Positions 29,922 to 38,225 of a DNA stretch of 64,000 bases are shown here, in pieces. The notes under the pieces were generated by a model that did not search any database, was not told where the DNA came from, and saw only the letters and a program-made list of their open reading frames with translations. The stretch covers positions 7,843-71,842 of the forward strand of contig NZ_JAAGSC010000043.1 in assembly GCF_010499265.1 (NCBI RefSeq), written 5' to 3'. Source of the DNA: Wenzhouxiangella limi (GTDB lineage: Bacteria > Pseudomonadota > Gammaproteobacteria > Xanthomonadales > Wenzhouxiangellaceae). Position 1 is the first letter of the stretch, and every line of letters starts with the position of its first letter. The position numbers and the translations under genes are program-made.

Positions 29922-31094
29922 ATGGCCGGTAGCGGTCAATCCAGGTTGCTCATCCACGCTGCCGGCGAGCGCTGGCGCTGGGCGGTGGCGGATGCGTCCG
30001 CCGGCCTGACGTCCAGCGGAGTCTGTGCGCCGGACCAACCGGACTGGCCGGCGGGGCTGCCGGTGCACGTGCTGTGCGATGCCGGCCGCTGTACCGCCCT
30101 GGCGCTGGATCTGCCCGAGATGTCGGCGACCCGGCTGCAGCAGGCGCTGCGCTGGGCGGCCGAAGAGCATCTGGCCGGATCGGCAGAGGAAGAGCACGTG
30201 GTGGCTGCCGGCCGCGATGCCGAGGGTCGTTTGCGCTGCGTGGTCATCTCGCATGCAGATATGGAATCGGTGCTGCAGCCGCTGTCCGGTCAGGCCGTCG
30301 AACAGCTCTGCCCTGACGCGCTCTGCCTGCCCTGGACGCCGGGACAGGTCAGCCTGGCGGGCCAGGATGAGCAGGTGATGGCCCGCTGGGGCGAATGGGC
30401 GTTCGGGCGGCTGGATGCCGGCCTGGCAGCGGATCTGCTCGAACCGGTGGCCGAGCCGGATGCCGAGTGGCGGTGGTACGGCGGCGAAATTCCGGGCGTT
30501 CTGGCCGATAGAGTGCGTGCCGCACCTGAAATTGACCACGGTTTGATGGCGGTTCTTGCCGACGGGCTGCGGGCGGCGCCGGTCAATCTGCTGGCCGGAC
30601 GCTGGACGCCGAGCTCGAGCCGAACAGCCAGCCGTCACTGGCGCACCGCCGCCGCGCTGGCCGGCGGGGTCGTGGTTCTTGCCCTGGCGGCGCTGGGCCT
30701 GGAAAACCAATTGCTCGAAGCACGCAGCACGCAACTGCAAGGGGCGATCGAGGAACGCTTTGCCGAGGCTTTTCCGGGCGTGCGCGCGGCCGGCCGTCAT
30801 CGCGAGCTGGCCGAACGCGAACTGGCCCGACTGCGCTTCGGTCAGTCCGCCGGGTTGCTGGAGCTGATGTATCGCGTCGGTCCGGTGCTGTCCGGCCAGT
30901 CCGGGGTTTCGCTGCGCGGTCTGAGCTATCGGGATGACCGCCTGGAGCTCGACGTGCGGGCGCCCGACGTGGCGGCGCTGGATGAGTTCGAGCAACGATT
31001 GCGGGCGCTTGACCTGGTCGCCAGCGTGCAATCAGCCAGTCTCGACGACGACGGCGCCAGCGGCCGCATCCGCGTTGCAGGTGCTGGCCGATGA
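29922..31094 (+). CDS. gspL: Type II secretion inner-membrane platform protein GspL
   Basis: 390 residues. A cytoplasmic actin-like domain (about 1-235) that recruits the GspE ATPase in homologues, including LQQALRWAAEEHLAG, a GspL hallmark. One membrane helix (AALAGGVVVLALAALGL, about 245-262) is followed by a periplasmic ferredoxin-like domain that pairs with GspM. It starts 35 bases after gspK, the largest gap of the run, and overlaps gspM. Confidence 0.92.
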   Translation: MAGSGQSRLLIHAAGERWRWAVADASAGLTSSGVCAPDQPDWPAGLPVHVLCDAGRCTALALDLPEMSATRLQQALRWAAEEHLAGSAEEEHVVAAGRDAEGRLRCVVISHADMESVLQPLSGQAVEQLCPDALCLPWTPGQVSLAGQDEQVMARWGEWAFGRLDAGLAADLLEPVAEPDAEWRWYGGEIPGVLADRVRAAPEIDHGLMAVLADGLRAAPVNLLAGRWTPSSSRTASRHWRTAAALAGGVVVLALAALGLENQLLEARSTQLQGAIEERFAEAFPGVRAAGRHRELAERELARLRFGQSAGLLELMYRVGPVLSGQSGVSLRGLSYRDDRLELDVRAPDVAALDEFEQRLRALDLVASVQSASLDDDGASGRIRVAGAGR

Positions 31095-31576
31095 GGGAAT
31101 CCTGGGATCGTCTCAATGCCCGTCAGCGGGGGCTGATACTGCTGGCCGTAGCAACCCTGGTCGCGGCGCTGCTGTTCGTCGGCCTGTGGGAGCCGCTGGC
31201 CGAGGCGCGTGAACAGCGGCGCGATCGCGTCGCCGCCCAGCAGGCGCTTTTGAGCTGGCTGGATGCGGTCGCGCCCATGGCCGCCGAGCTTCGCCGCCGC
31301 GCCGACCGTGGCCGTGAGGAATCGCCGCGCTCGCTGCTCGGCCTGGCCGATGAAACCGCGCGCGCGGCCGGGCTGGCCGGCTCGCTGTCGCGAATCGAGC
31401 CGGCCGGAGATGACCGGGTCAGGGTCTGGCTGGATGGCGCCGAGTTTCTGGCGACCATGCAGTGGCTGGAACAGCTTGCGGCCGGGCATCCGGTCGTGGT
31501 CGATCAACTGGATCTCGAGCGCGGGAGCGGCGCCGGCCAGGTCAACGTTCGGGCCACCCTGGCTGCAGATGGGTAA
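31091..31576 (+). CDS. gspM: Type II secretion protein GspM
   Basis: 161 residues. A short cytoplasmic start (SWDRLNARQRG) precedes a single membrane helix at about 13-36 (LILLAVATLVAALLFVGLW), then a periplasmic ferredoxin-like domain with coiled coil. GspM anchors and stabilises GspL in the inner-membrane platform. It overlaps gspL by four bases and gspN by eight. Confidence 0.9.
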   Translation: MRESWDRLNARQRGLILLAVATLVAALLFVGLWEPLAEAREQRRDRVAAQQALLSWLDAVAPMAAELRRRADRGREESPRSLLGLADETARAAGLAGSLSRIEPAGDDRVRVWLDGAEFLATMQWLEQLAAGHPVVVDQLDLERGSGAGQVNVRATLAADG

Positions 31577-32285
31577 ACGCATCTGGCTGCTGCTGCCGGG
31601 ATTTCTGGTCCTTCTGGTGCTGGTGGCCGTGACCCTGCCGGCCGCACTGCTGGCGCCACGGCTGGACCTGCCGCCCGGATTGACGCAGATACGGGGCACG
31701 GTCTGGTCGGGCACCGCCCAGTGGCGACAGACCGGCCGGCAGCCGCTGGCGCTGAAATGGCGCTGGCGCGGCGGCCGCCACTGGCACTGGCAGGCCAGCG
31801 GGGGTCAAACGGCGCTGGAGGGTCGCTGGCAGCCGGGATCAAAAGCGCGCCTGCCGGAGATTCATGGTCGTCTGGATCTGGATCGACTGGACCTGATCCA
31901 CTGGCTGCAGATTGCCCGGCCGGTCGGCTGGCTGGACCTGGCGCTGACCGACGCGGTGCTTGCCGCAGGCCGCGCACCGCAGGCCGCGGGAAAAGTCGTG
32001 TGGCGTCAGGCCGGCCTGGCCGGCTCGATCCAGGAACCCCTGGGTGAGATCGAGATCCTGGCCGAAAACGTTGACGAGGCGTTGCGGCTTGAGATCCGTT
32101 CGCTTCAGCCGGCCTCGGTGCAGGTTCGCGGCTCGATCAGCTTTCAGGCCTCCCGCTACGATGCGGACCTGTGGTTGCGCGCGGCCGCTGGCCGGCCCGA
32201 GCTGACGGCGGCGCTGGCCGATATCGGTGAGCTCCAGCCCGATGGCCAGGTCCGCCTGCGCATCGGCGGTCGCACCGGACTGTAG
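31569..32285 (+). CDS. gspN: Type II secretion protein GspN
   Basis: 238 residues with an N-terminal membrane anchor (WLLLPGFLVLLVLVAVTLPA), then a beta-rich periplasmic part with IRGTVWSG and ALKWRWR, features of GspN. GspN is present in only part of T2SS systems and its role is not settled. ATG 31569 lies inside the end of gspM. It closes the gsp set; gspC, D, E and F are absent from the window. Confidence 0.88.
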   Translation: MGKRIWLLLPGFLVLLVLVAVTLPAALLAPRLDLPPGLTQIRGTVWSGTAQWRQTGRQPLALKWRWRGGRHWHWQASGGQTALEGRWQPGSKARLPEIHGRLDLDRLDLIHWLQIARPVGWLDLALTDAVLAAGRAPQAAGKVVWRQAGLAGSIQEPLGEIEILAENVDEALRLEIRSLQPASVQVRGSISFQASRYDADLWLRAAAGRPELTAALADIGELQPDGQVRLRIGGRTGL

Positions 32286-32326
32286 TTCAACCCGCGTTGT
32301 TGTGGCCATCCGTTAAACTGAACCCA

Positions 32327-33121
32327 ATGTCCGAGACGCCGACCCAGATGGTTGACCTGGAACGTGCCCTGAGCGTGGCGCGGCAGGCCGCAGCCCGCGC
32401 CGACGGCATCGCCATGAGTTATTTCCAGACCGCCAACCTGGCGGTCGAGCGCAAGTCCGATGCCAGCCCGGTCACGGTCGCGGATCGTCACTGCGAAGAG
32501 GCCATCCGGGAGACCCTGCGGCAAGCCTTTCCCGAGCATGCCGTGTTCGGCGAGGAGTACGGCCACGAAGGCGAAAGCCGTTGCCTTTGGCTGGTCGATC
32601 CGATCGACGGTACGCGCAGCTTCATTCGCGGTCTGCCGTTCTGGTCGGTGCAAATTGGCCTCATGATCGATGGCGAACTGATGCTCGGCGTTTCTTCCGC
32701 ACCGGCCTTCGGCGAGACGGCCTGGGCGCTGTCGGGCGGTGCGGCATTCGTCAATGACCGACCCGCCCGGGTTCGGGAGGTGGCGCGCATCGAGGAAGCC
32801 GATCTGTCTTTCGGCAACCTGCGCAGCCTGGCCGGCGGCGAGGGCTGGGGCGTGGCCGGACAACTGGTGGCCCGGGCTGCCCGCAGCCGGGGCTACGGCG
32901 ATTTCTATTCCTATCATCGTCTCGCTGACGGCGGCCAGGACGCGGTCATCGAAAGCGACGTCAACATCCTCGACATTGCCGCGCTGACCGTGATCTGCCG
33001 CGAGGCCGGGGCGCGGGTCACGGATCTGAAGGGTCGGTCGATTGATCTGGCGACCACCTCGATCCTGGCGGCCGGCCCGAACCTGCATGACCAGCTGCTA
33101 TCCTTGTTTCATGACGCTTGA
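32327..33121 (+). CDS. Inositol monophosphatase-family phosphatase (HisN/CysQ-like)
   Basis: 264 residues of the Mg-dependent, Li-sensitive phosphatase fold. Metal ligands appear in FGEEYG, WLVDPIDGTRSF and the C-terminal DVNILDIAAL. The middle (GLPFWSVQIGLMIDG, GGAAFVNDRPARVR, GDFYSYHRLADG) looks more like histidinol-phosphatases of the HisN type than like CysQ, although in other gammaproteobacteria the slot between gspN and nudE is held by cysQ. The substrate could therefore be histidinol phosphate, 3'-phosphoadenosine 5'-phosphate or an inositol phosphate. ATG 32327 fits the family start; the stop overlaps nudE. Confidence 0.85.
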   Translation: MSETPTQMVDLERALSVARQAAARADGIAMSYFQTANLAVERKSDASPVTVADRHCEEAIRETLRQAFPEHAVFGEEYGHEGESRCLWLVDPIDGTRSFIRGLPFWSVQIGLMIDGELMLGVSSAPAFGETAWALSGGAAFVNDRPARVREVARIEEADLSFGNLRSLAGGEGWGVAGQLVARAARSRGYGDFYSYHRLADGGQDAVIESDVNILDIAALTVICREAGARVTDLKGRSIDLATTSILAAGPNLHDQLLSLFHDA

Positions 33122-33677
33122 ACCCGATCGTCCGTTGCCGGTCATTCACGCTCGGCGCGAGCGCCGGCCGGCCAAGTTGTTCAAGGTTGAGCAGCTCGAC
33201 CTGGAGTTTTCCAACGGTGAGTGCCGCACCTACGAGCGCCTGGTCAGCCGGGGCCTCGGCGGCGTCATCGTGGTGGCTATGCCGGATCCGGCGAACGTGC
33301 TCCTGATTCGGGAGTACGCCTGCGGATTCCATCGCTTCGAGCTGTGCCTGCCCAAGGGACGACTGGAAGCCGGAGAAAGCGCTGTCGAAGGCGCCAACCG
33401 CGAACTGCAGGAAGAATGCGGTTTCGGCGCGCGCGAACTCGTCAGCCTCGGCGAGCTGACCATGGCCCCGGGCTATATGACCCACGCGACCCAGGTTGTG
33501 CTGGCGCGTGATTTATATCCCTCACGTCTGCCCGGCGACGAACCCGAGGAGCTGCAGGTGCTGACCTGGCCCATGGATGACCTGGTGACCCTCATCCAGC
33601 GCGAGGACTGCAGCGAGGGGCGCAGCATTGCGGCGCTGTACATGGCGCGTGACCTGATCGAGCGCGACCGGATTTGA
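33111..33677 (+). CDS. nudE: ADP compounds hydrolase NudE
   Basis: 188 residues with a perfect Nudix box, GRLEAGE, seven residues, then RELQEECGF, for Mg-dependent pyrophosphate cleavage. Colinear with E. coli NudE: LFKVEQLDLEFSNGE, LLIREYACG, MAPGYMTHATQVVLA and DLYPSRLPGDEPE. NudE cleaves ADP-ribose, NADH and Ap3A-like compounds. ATG 33111 lies 11 bases inside the preceding phosphatase gene, so the pair is translationally coupled. Confidence 0.94.
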   Translation: MTLEPDRPLPVIHARRERRPAKLFKVEQLDLEFSNGECRTYERLVSRGLGGVIVVAMPDPANVLLIREYACGFHRFELCLPKGRLEAGESAVEGANRELQEECGFGARELVSLGELTMAPGYMTHATQVVLARDLYPSRLPGDEPEELQVLTWPMDDLVTLIQREDCSEGRSIAALYMARDLIERDRI

Positions 33678-33704
33678 AGCCGGCCGGGGCTGCGCCTCGT
33701 TTGC

Positions 33705-33736
33705 GCGCGCTTATTTGGAATAACCAAACTGCGCGC
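33705..33736. terminator. Inverted repeat between convergent nudE and hemJ
   Basis: Two nested arms, GCGCGC/GCGCGC (33705-33710, 33731-33736) and TTTGG/CCAAA (33714-33718, 33724-33728), close a 5-base loop with a small internal bulge. No T-tract follows, so termination is only a guess from position; the rest of the 126-base gap shows nothing. Confidence 0.3.
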
Positions 33737-33803
33737 ACCCAAGCCGAGCCGGAGGCTCCCGCAAAGGCGCCGTCGCGCCCTCGTAGACTTGTTCAGAGGT
33801 TCC

Positions 33804-34223
33804 CTAGAACGGTTTGACCACTACAAGGATGACAACCAGCACAAGGAACAGCGCGGGTACTTCGTTGAACAGGCGATACCAGTGCGAACTGTGCGGGTTG
33901 GCGTCGCGCACAAAAACCCCGACCAGGCGCCAGCACCACAGGTGGTAAGCGACCAGGCCGGCAACCAGGGCCAGCTTTACGTGCATCCAGCCGCCGGACG
34001 CCAGGTGCCAGGGCTGGGCAATCAGCAGACTCAGCCCGAGAATGACGGCGAGCGCCCCGCCGATGTGAGTGATCATGAGCAGCCGCCGCTGCATGATCTT
34101 GAGCAGATCGATGGTCGGCGGACGCGGATTTTCGGCGGCATAGACGAACAGCCGCGGAAGATAAAACAGGCCGGCAAACCAGGTCACGACGAAGATGATA
34201 TGGAACGCTTCAAGCCAGCGCAT
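33804..34223 (-). CDS. hemJ: Protoporphyrinogen IX oxidase HemJ
   Basis: 139 residues, an integral membrane protein with four helices. N-terminal WLEAFHIIFVVTWFAGLFYLP, then VKLALVAGLVAYHLWC and the C-terminal FNEVPALFLVLVVILVVVKPF-like end are diagnostic for the HemJ/UPF0093 family. HemJ oxidises protoporphyrinogen IX to protoporphyrin IX in heme synthesis in bacteria lacking HemG/HemY. Conserved His near residue 8 and a Lys in the third helix are heme-related in homologues. GGGAG precedes the ATG. Confidence 0.93.
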   Translation of the reverse strand: MRWLEAFHIIFVVTWFAGLFYLPRLFVYAAENPRPPTIDLLKIMQRRLLMITHIGGALAVILGLSLLIAQPWHLASGGWMHVKLALVAGLVAYHLWCWRLVGVFVRDANPHSSHWYRLFNEVPALFLVLVVILVVVKPF

Positions 34224-34293
34224 GGCAGCTCCCTTGGATCGACAGGTTCATTGTCAGGCCGGCATTCTCCGGCAAGCGCGAGGGGAATACAAC

Positions 34294-34323
34294 TTGACGA
34301 TCGCGGATCCGGCGCGGTATAAC
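34294..34323 (+). promoter_or_regulatory. Candidate sigma-70 promoter upstream of erpA
   Basis: TTGACG (34294-34299) and TATAAC (34318-34323) are spaced by 18 bases. This is one of the best promoter matches in the window and sits 187 bases before erpA, pointing at the terminator at 34420-34448. Confidence 0.6.
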
Positions 34324-34329
34324 AGACTC

Positions 34330-34448
34330 GCACGTTACAAAAAATTCATGAAAATCCAACATCACGGATTGCTCATATTCACAAGTGCGCGACTCATCCG
34401 GTTTGGGGCATCACGATTGAAGCGGCCAGTAAGCGGCCGCTTTTTTTT
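34330..34448 (+). ncRNA. Candidate small RNA or attenuated erpA leader
   Basis: A promoter with predicted start near 34330 and an intrinsic terminator ending at 34448 bracket about 119 bases with no supported gene. Reading through would give a long 5' leader for erpA, so it could be an attenuator or a free-standing small RNA. Two partial copies of CATCACG(G)ATT lie inside (near 34370 and 34409). A 48-codon frame from ATG 34348 crosses the terminator but lacks a ribosome binding site. I do not recognise an RNA family. Confidence 0.45.
34420..34448 (+). terminator. Intrinsic terminator upstream of erpA
   Basis: An 8-bp stem AAGCGGCC/GGCCGCTT with a 7-base loop, followed by a run of eight T (34441-34448). 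It points toward erpA with no protein gene before it on this strand. Confidence 0.8.
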
Positions 34449-34509
34449 GATGGGTCCGCGATGGTATATTGAGGACGAATTCGGTACTCAATAGGCACCC
34501 ATCATCAGC

Positions 34510-34854
34510 ATGAACTCCGAAGCACCACCGCTTGTGTTCACCGAGGCCGCTGCGACCAAGGTCCGCGAACTGATTCTCGAAGAAGCCAATCCGGCGCTCA
34601 AGCTTCGGGTCTACATCACCGGGGGCGGCTGCTCCGGCTTCCAGTACGGCTTCAGCTTCGATGAAGCCGTCGATGAAGGCGACGTGTCGGTCACCCGTAA
34701 CGATGTCACGCTGGTTGTCGATCCACTCAGCTTCCAATACCTGGAAGGGGCTGAAATCGACTACAGCGAAAGTCTCCAGGGCGCGCGCTTTGTCATTCGC
34801 AATCCGAATGCGGCGACCACCTGCGGCTGCGGTTCTTCTTTCGGGATCGCCTGA
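34510..34854 (+). CDS. erpA: Iron-sulfur cluster insertion protein ErpA
   Basis: 114 residues, an A-type Fe-S carrier almost colinear with E. coli Erp[30 protein letters not shown] and TCGCGSSF. The three cluster cysteines are Cys41, Cys105 and Cys107. It delivers clusters to targets such as the isoprenoid enzymes IspG/H. A TATATT at 34465-34470 could form a second promoter after the upstream terminator, but no well-spaced -35 is visible. Confidence 0.96.
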   Translation: MNSEAPPLVFTEAAATKVRELILEEANPALKLRVYITGGGCSGFQYGFSFDEAVDEGDVSVTRNDVTLVVDPLSFQYLEGAEIDYSESLQGARFVIRNPNAATTCGCGSSFGIA

Positions 34855-34914
34855 TCCCATGCGCGGCCGGCGCTGGATGCCGCCATTTCCACCGGCGGCG
34901 TCAAAGTCCGCTCC

Positions 34915-35727
34915 GTGACCATCCTGATCGTTCTGCTGGGCATGCTGCTCAGCCATCTGGTTTATCCGATCGCCCGCTGGCGCAGCTTCGACTGGTTCAC
35001 CGGCTTGATGGGCCCGATCCGGAGCCGGCCGGGTGGGCGCGAGTGGGAACCCGCGCTTGCCGTCATCGTGCTTTCACTGGGCCTGTCGCTCGGGGCAGGT
35101 GCCCTGGCCGTCGCGTTACTGGGATCGCCGGGCTGGTTCCTGCTGGCCCTTTGCGTGTTCGTCTACACCCTCGGGCCGCGCGATCTGGACCGCGACGTCC
35201 AGTCGCTGTTGGCCGCCAGGAGCGATCCGCGCCATCTCAAGGCCCGCCGGCTGATGCGAATTCAGCCTGAAGCCGGTCCCCGGGAGGCGGCAGCCGGTGT
35301 CTTCCACGCGGCCCAGGCACGGTGGTTCGGGACCCTGTTGTGGTTCGTTGTACTCGGCATCGCCGGGGCCTTGCTGTATCGGCTGACACGGCTCAGCCTG
35401 AATCTGCCGGGTTTGTCCCCCGGGCAGGCCTCCTGGCTGCTGCGCCTGCGGGCAATCCTGGATTGGCCGGTACTGGCCCTGATGCTGATCAGCGCCGGCC
35501 TGGGCGGCGATCTCGATCGGGTCCGCCAGGCCTGGCGGATGCATGTCAGCGGGCGTTCTGCCTGGTCGCTCCAGGACGGTGTGCTTGATGAGGTCGCTGC
35601 GGTCATGATCGACCCGGCGGCATCTTTCGAGGACGGTGTCACCGCTGGTCACCACCTGGTCTGGCGCATGCTGCTGATCTGGCTGGTGGTGCTGAGCCTG
35701 CTGCTGATTGCCGGCTGGCTATCATGA
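34915..35727 (+). CDS. ampE: AmpE-like inner membrane protein
   Basis: 270 residues with about four to five membrane helices. The family features are an N-terminal helix with SHLVYPI, VYTLGPRDLDRDV after helix 2, and FHAAQARWFGTLLWF leading into GIAGALLYRL, shared by AmpE and CobD-related proteins. In enterics AmpE accompanies AmpD in beta-lactamase regulation through an unknown mechanism; no ampD or ampR lies here, so the link to that pathway is weak. GTG 34915 is the likely start, 60 bases after erpA; the first ATG would remove half of helix 1. Confidence 0.72.
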   Translation: MTILIVLLGMLLSHLVYPIARWRSFDWFTGLMGPIRSRPGGREWEPALAVIVLSLGLSLGAGALAVALLGSPGWFLLALCVFVYTLGPRDLDRDVQSLLAARSDPRHLKARRLMRIQPEAGPREAAAGVFHAAQARWFGTLLWFVVLGIAGALLYRLTRLSLNLPGLSPGQASWLLRLRAILDWPVLALMLISAGLGGDLDRVRQAWRMHVSGRSAWSLQDGVLDEVAAVMIDPAASFEDGVTAGHHLVWRMLLIWLVVLSLLLIAGWLS

Positions 35728-35776
35728 TGCGCTAAGCTTTTGTCCCCTGATTCGTTGTTGATCGAAGGAACGTCTG

Positions 35777-37063
35777 ATGCTGAAGAAACTGGTGATGCTC
35801 GCGATGATCATCGTGCCGGCCGGCCCGGTGCTGGCCGACCAGACCTGGCTGCGCTGCGGGGCGCTGGTCGATGTCGACGAGGGTCGAACGCTGGGCGCTC
35901 ACACCATTGTGGTGGAGGACGGCAAGATCGAGTCGGTCCGGACCGGCTCGCCGGAAGCTCCGAACGACGCCGAGGTCCTGGATCTGTCGGTGCTGACTTG
36001 TTTGCCGGGCTTGATGGACATGCATACCCACATCACCAGCCAGTCCTCGCCCGACAGCTATCTTCGCCGCTTTACCGCCAACGAGGCCGACGTCGCCCTG
36101 CGCGGGGCGCACTACGCGAAGCTCACGCTGGAGGCCGGATTCACCACCATCCGCGACCTGGGCGATGCCTACAACGCCAGCATCGCCCTGCGCGACGCCA
36201 TCGATGAAGGGATGGTGCCGGGGCCGCGCATCGTGACGGCGGCCAAGTCACTGGCGACCACCGGCGGCCATGCCGATCCGACCAACGGCCACCGCCGCGA
36301 CCTGATGGGCGATCCCGGCCCGCGCGAAGGCGTGGTCAACGGCGCGGCCGACGCGCGCAAGGCCGTGCGCCAGCGCTACAAGGACGGCGCCGACCTGATC
36401 AAGATCACCGCCACCGGCGGGGTCTTGAGCGTTGCCCGCAGCGGCCAGAACCCGCAGTTCACCGAAGCCGAAGTGGCCGAGATCGTCCGGATTGCCGCCG
36501 ACTACGAGATGCACGTGGCCGCCCACGCCCACGGCACCGAGGGCATGCAGCGCGCCATTCGCGGCGGCGTGCATTCCATCGAGCACGGCACCTACATGGA
36601 CGATGAGACCATTGATCTGATGATCGAGCACCAGACCTGGTACGTGCCCACCGTCTCGGCCGGTCGCTTCGTGGCCAACATGGCGGTCGTGGACGGCTAT
36701 TTCCCGCCGGTGGTGGCGGCCAAGGCGGCCGAGATCGGCCCCCTGATCCAGGAAACCTTCGGCCGGGCCCACGCCGCTGGCGTGCGCATCGCCTTTGGCA
36801 CCGACTGCGGCGTGTGCCCGCACGGCGACAACGCGCTGGAGTTTCAGTACATGGTCGAGGCCGGCATGTCGCCGGCCGATGCGCTGCGCTCGGCCACGCT
36901 GCGGGCCGCCGAGTTGCTGGGCCGGACCGACGATCTGGGACGTTTGCGCCCCGGCTACCTGGCCGACGTGATTGCCGTGCCCAGTGACCCGCTGGCCGAC
37001 GTCGCGGCGCTGATGGACGTTCGTTTCGTCATGCGCGAGGGCGGCGTCTACAAGACCCCATAA
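35777..37063 (+). CDS. Exported metal-dependent amidohydrolase
   Basis: 428 residues with a signal peptide (LVMLAMIIVPAGPVLA), so it should act in the periplasm. It belongs to the imidazolonepropionase-like branch of amidohydrolases. Metal ligands are visible: HTH (His83, His85), the Lys in DLIKITATGG that is carbamylated in the family, HAHG, SIEHGTYMD and the catalytic Asp in FGTDCG. Members include prolidases and enzymes that hydrolyse N-acyl or carboxyl-terminal peptides; the substrate here is unknown. The C-terminus (LRPGYLADVIAV) is the usual beta-sandwich closure. ATG follows GAAGGA. Confidence 0.9.
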   Translation: MLKKLVMLAMIIVPAGPVLADQTWLRCGALVDVDEGRTLGAHTIVVEDGKIESVRTGSPEAPNDAEVLDLSVLTCLPGLMDMHTHITSQSSPDSYLRRFTANEADVALRGAHYAKLTLEAGFTTIRDLGDAYNASIALRDAIDEGMVPGPRIVTAAKSLATTGGHADPTNGHRRDLMGDPGPREGVVNGAADARKAVRQRYKDGADLIKITATGGVLSVARSGQNPQFTEAEVAEIVRIAADYEMHVAAHAHGTEGMQRAIRGGVHSIEHGTYMDDETIDLMIEHQTWYVPTVSAGRFVANMAVVDGYFPPVVAAKAAEIGPLIQETFGRAHAAGVRIAFGTDCGVCPHGDNALEFQYMVEAGMSPADALRSATLRAAELLGRTDDLGRLRPGYLADVIAVPSDPLADVAALMDVRFVMREGGVYKTP

Positions 37064-37103
37064 CGCTCTGTTAGGCTTCGCGCGGCCGGGGACGGTGGTT
37101 TTT

Positions 37104-38225
37104 TCAGCCCTCGCCGTAGCCGCTGAGCTCCAGGTAGCCGCGGCCGATGGCCTCGCCGCTGCCCTGGTCGTGGATGTCGATCATGCCTTCCCAGTAGTCG
37201 ACCGACTGCTGCCAGTGCTGATCGTCGAACACGGCGCGGGTGCGGATGTTCAGGCCGGCTGAGGGAATCTCGATGCGCCACTCCACCGGCCAGCGGTTGC
37301 CGTTGGCGTCACGCCAGCGACGCTCAACAACGGCTCGGTAGTCTTCGGCGTTCAAATACCGGCTGCGGCCATCGGGCTCGACCAGCAGGCCGTAGGACCA
37401 CTCGGAGTCGCTGCCGTCCTCGTTGCGCAGCCGGGCCAGCATCAGGTCACGGCCGTCATCGAGCTGGATCGCGAACCAGTCCCAGCCCGCCTGACCCTCG
37501 GCCAGCTGGCTGGAGCCCCATTCGCGATCGAGCCAGGACAGGCCCTCGACCGACAGGACTTCGTCGCCGATCCTGACCTCGCCGCCCGTCGCCAGCCGGG
37601 TGATCGAGTAGTAGCGCGAGGCGTTGCCCGGGTCGGGTCCCTTGCGGCTGTAGCCGGCATCGCCCTGCAGCACCAGCGGGCGCTGCGGGGTGAGCTCCAG
37701 CTCCAGGGCGAAATCATCGGCCTCGGCGACCAGCCGCCAGGCCGGGTCGTCCAGCCGGACTTCCCAGTCGCGCAACCACCAGCGCTGCTCGTCGGCGCCG
37801 GCCAGGCCCATGGCGCCGCGGGCAAAGCGCTCGGCCTGGTAGAAGCGCTCGCTGCGGCCGTCGCTTAAGGCCAGATGCGCCATCCACATGGCCTCGGTGG
37901 CCCAGGCGGAATCCAGACCCTCTCCCGGCGGCAGGGCGAAGCGGAACAGGGTGAACTGGTAGCCCAGGCGCTCACCCTCGGCGGTTTCCAGGTTGCCGGT
38001 GAAATACCACCATTCGTTCTGGTAGTCCGGATGCTGGGCGTGGTCTTCGGGGAAAGACAGCGGTTCCGGCCCGGTGACGCGGCGGAAGTCCTCGCTCTCC
38101 CCGCTCATCAGGTTCTGGACCCGCAGGCGCTCGGTCGCGGGCGGCTCCGGCGGGCGCGTCTGCCAGGCCAGCCAGCTGCCGGTCAGCAGCACGAGTACCA
38201 GGACGATGACGGTATCCAGACGCAT
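37104..38225 (-). CDS. Lipocalin-like AttH/CrtC-family exported protein
   Basis: 373 residues with an N-terminal membrane anchor or uncleaved signal (VIVLVLVLLTGSWLAW). The body has two lipocalin-like barrels of the AttH/hydroxyneurosporene-synthase family: DHAQHPDYQNEWWYFTGNL, LGYQFTLFRFAL and LDREWGSSQLA. It is the last gene of the ATPase-permease run, and its ATG overlaps the permease stop (TGATG). In AttEFGH-like systems this component works with an FtsX-type transporter, possibly on a hydrophobic substrate. The cargo is unknown. Confidence 0.85.
   Translation of the reverse strand: MRLDTVIVLVLVLLTGSWLAWQTRPPEPPATERLRVQNLMSGESEDFRRVTGPEPLSFPEDHAQHPDYQNEWWYFTGNLETAEGERLGYQFTLFRFALPPGEGLDSAWATEAMWMAHLALSDGRSERFYQAERFARGAMGLAGADEQRWWLRDWEVRLDDPAWRLVAEADDFALELELTPQRPLVLQGDAGYSRKGPDPGNASRYYSITRLATGGEVRIGDEVLSVEGLSWLDREWGSSQLAEGQAGWDWFAIQLDDGRDLMLARLRNEDGSDSEWSYGLLVEPDGRSRYLNAEDYRAVVERRWRDANGNRWPVEWRIEIPSAGLNIRTRAVFDDQHWQQSVDYWEGMIDIHDQGSGEAIGRGYLELSGYGEG

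Noticed and set aside
34348-34494. 48-codon frame upstream of erpA
   Set aside because: No ribosome binding site and it runs through the terminator hairpin; no amino-acid bias as in attenuation peptides.
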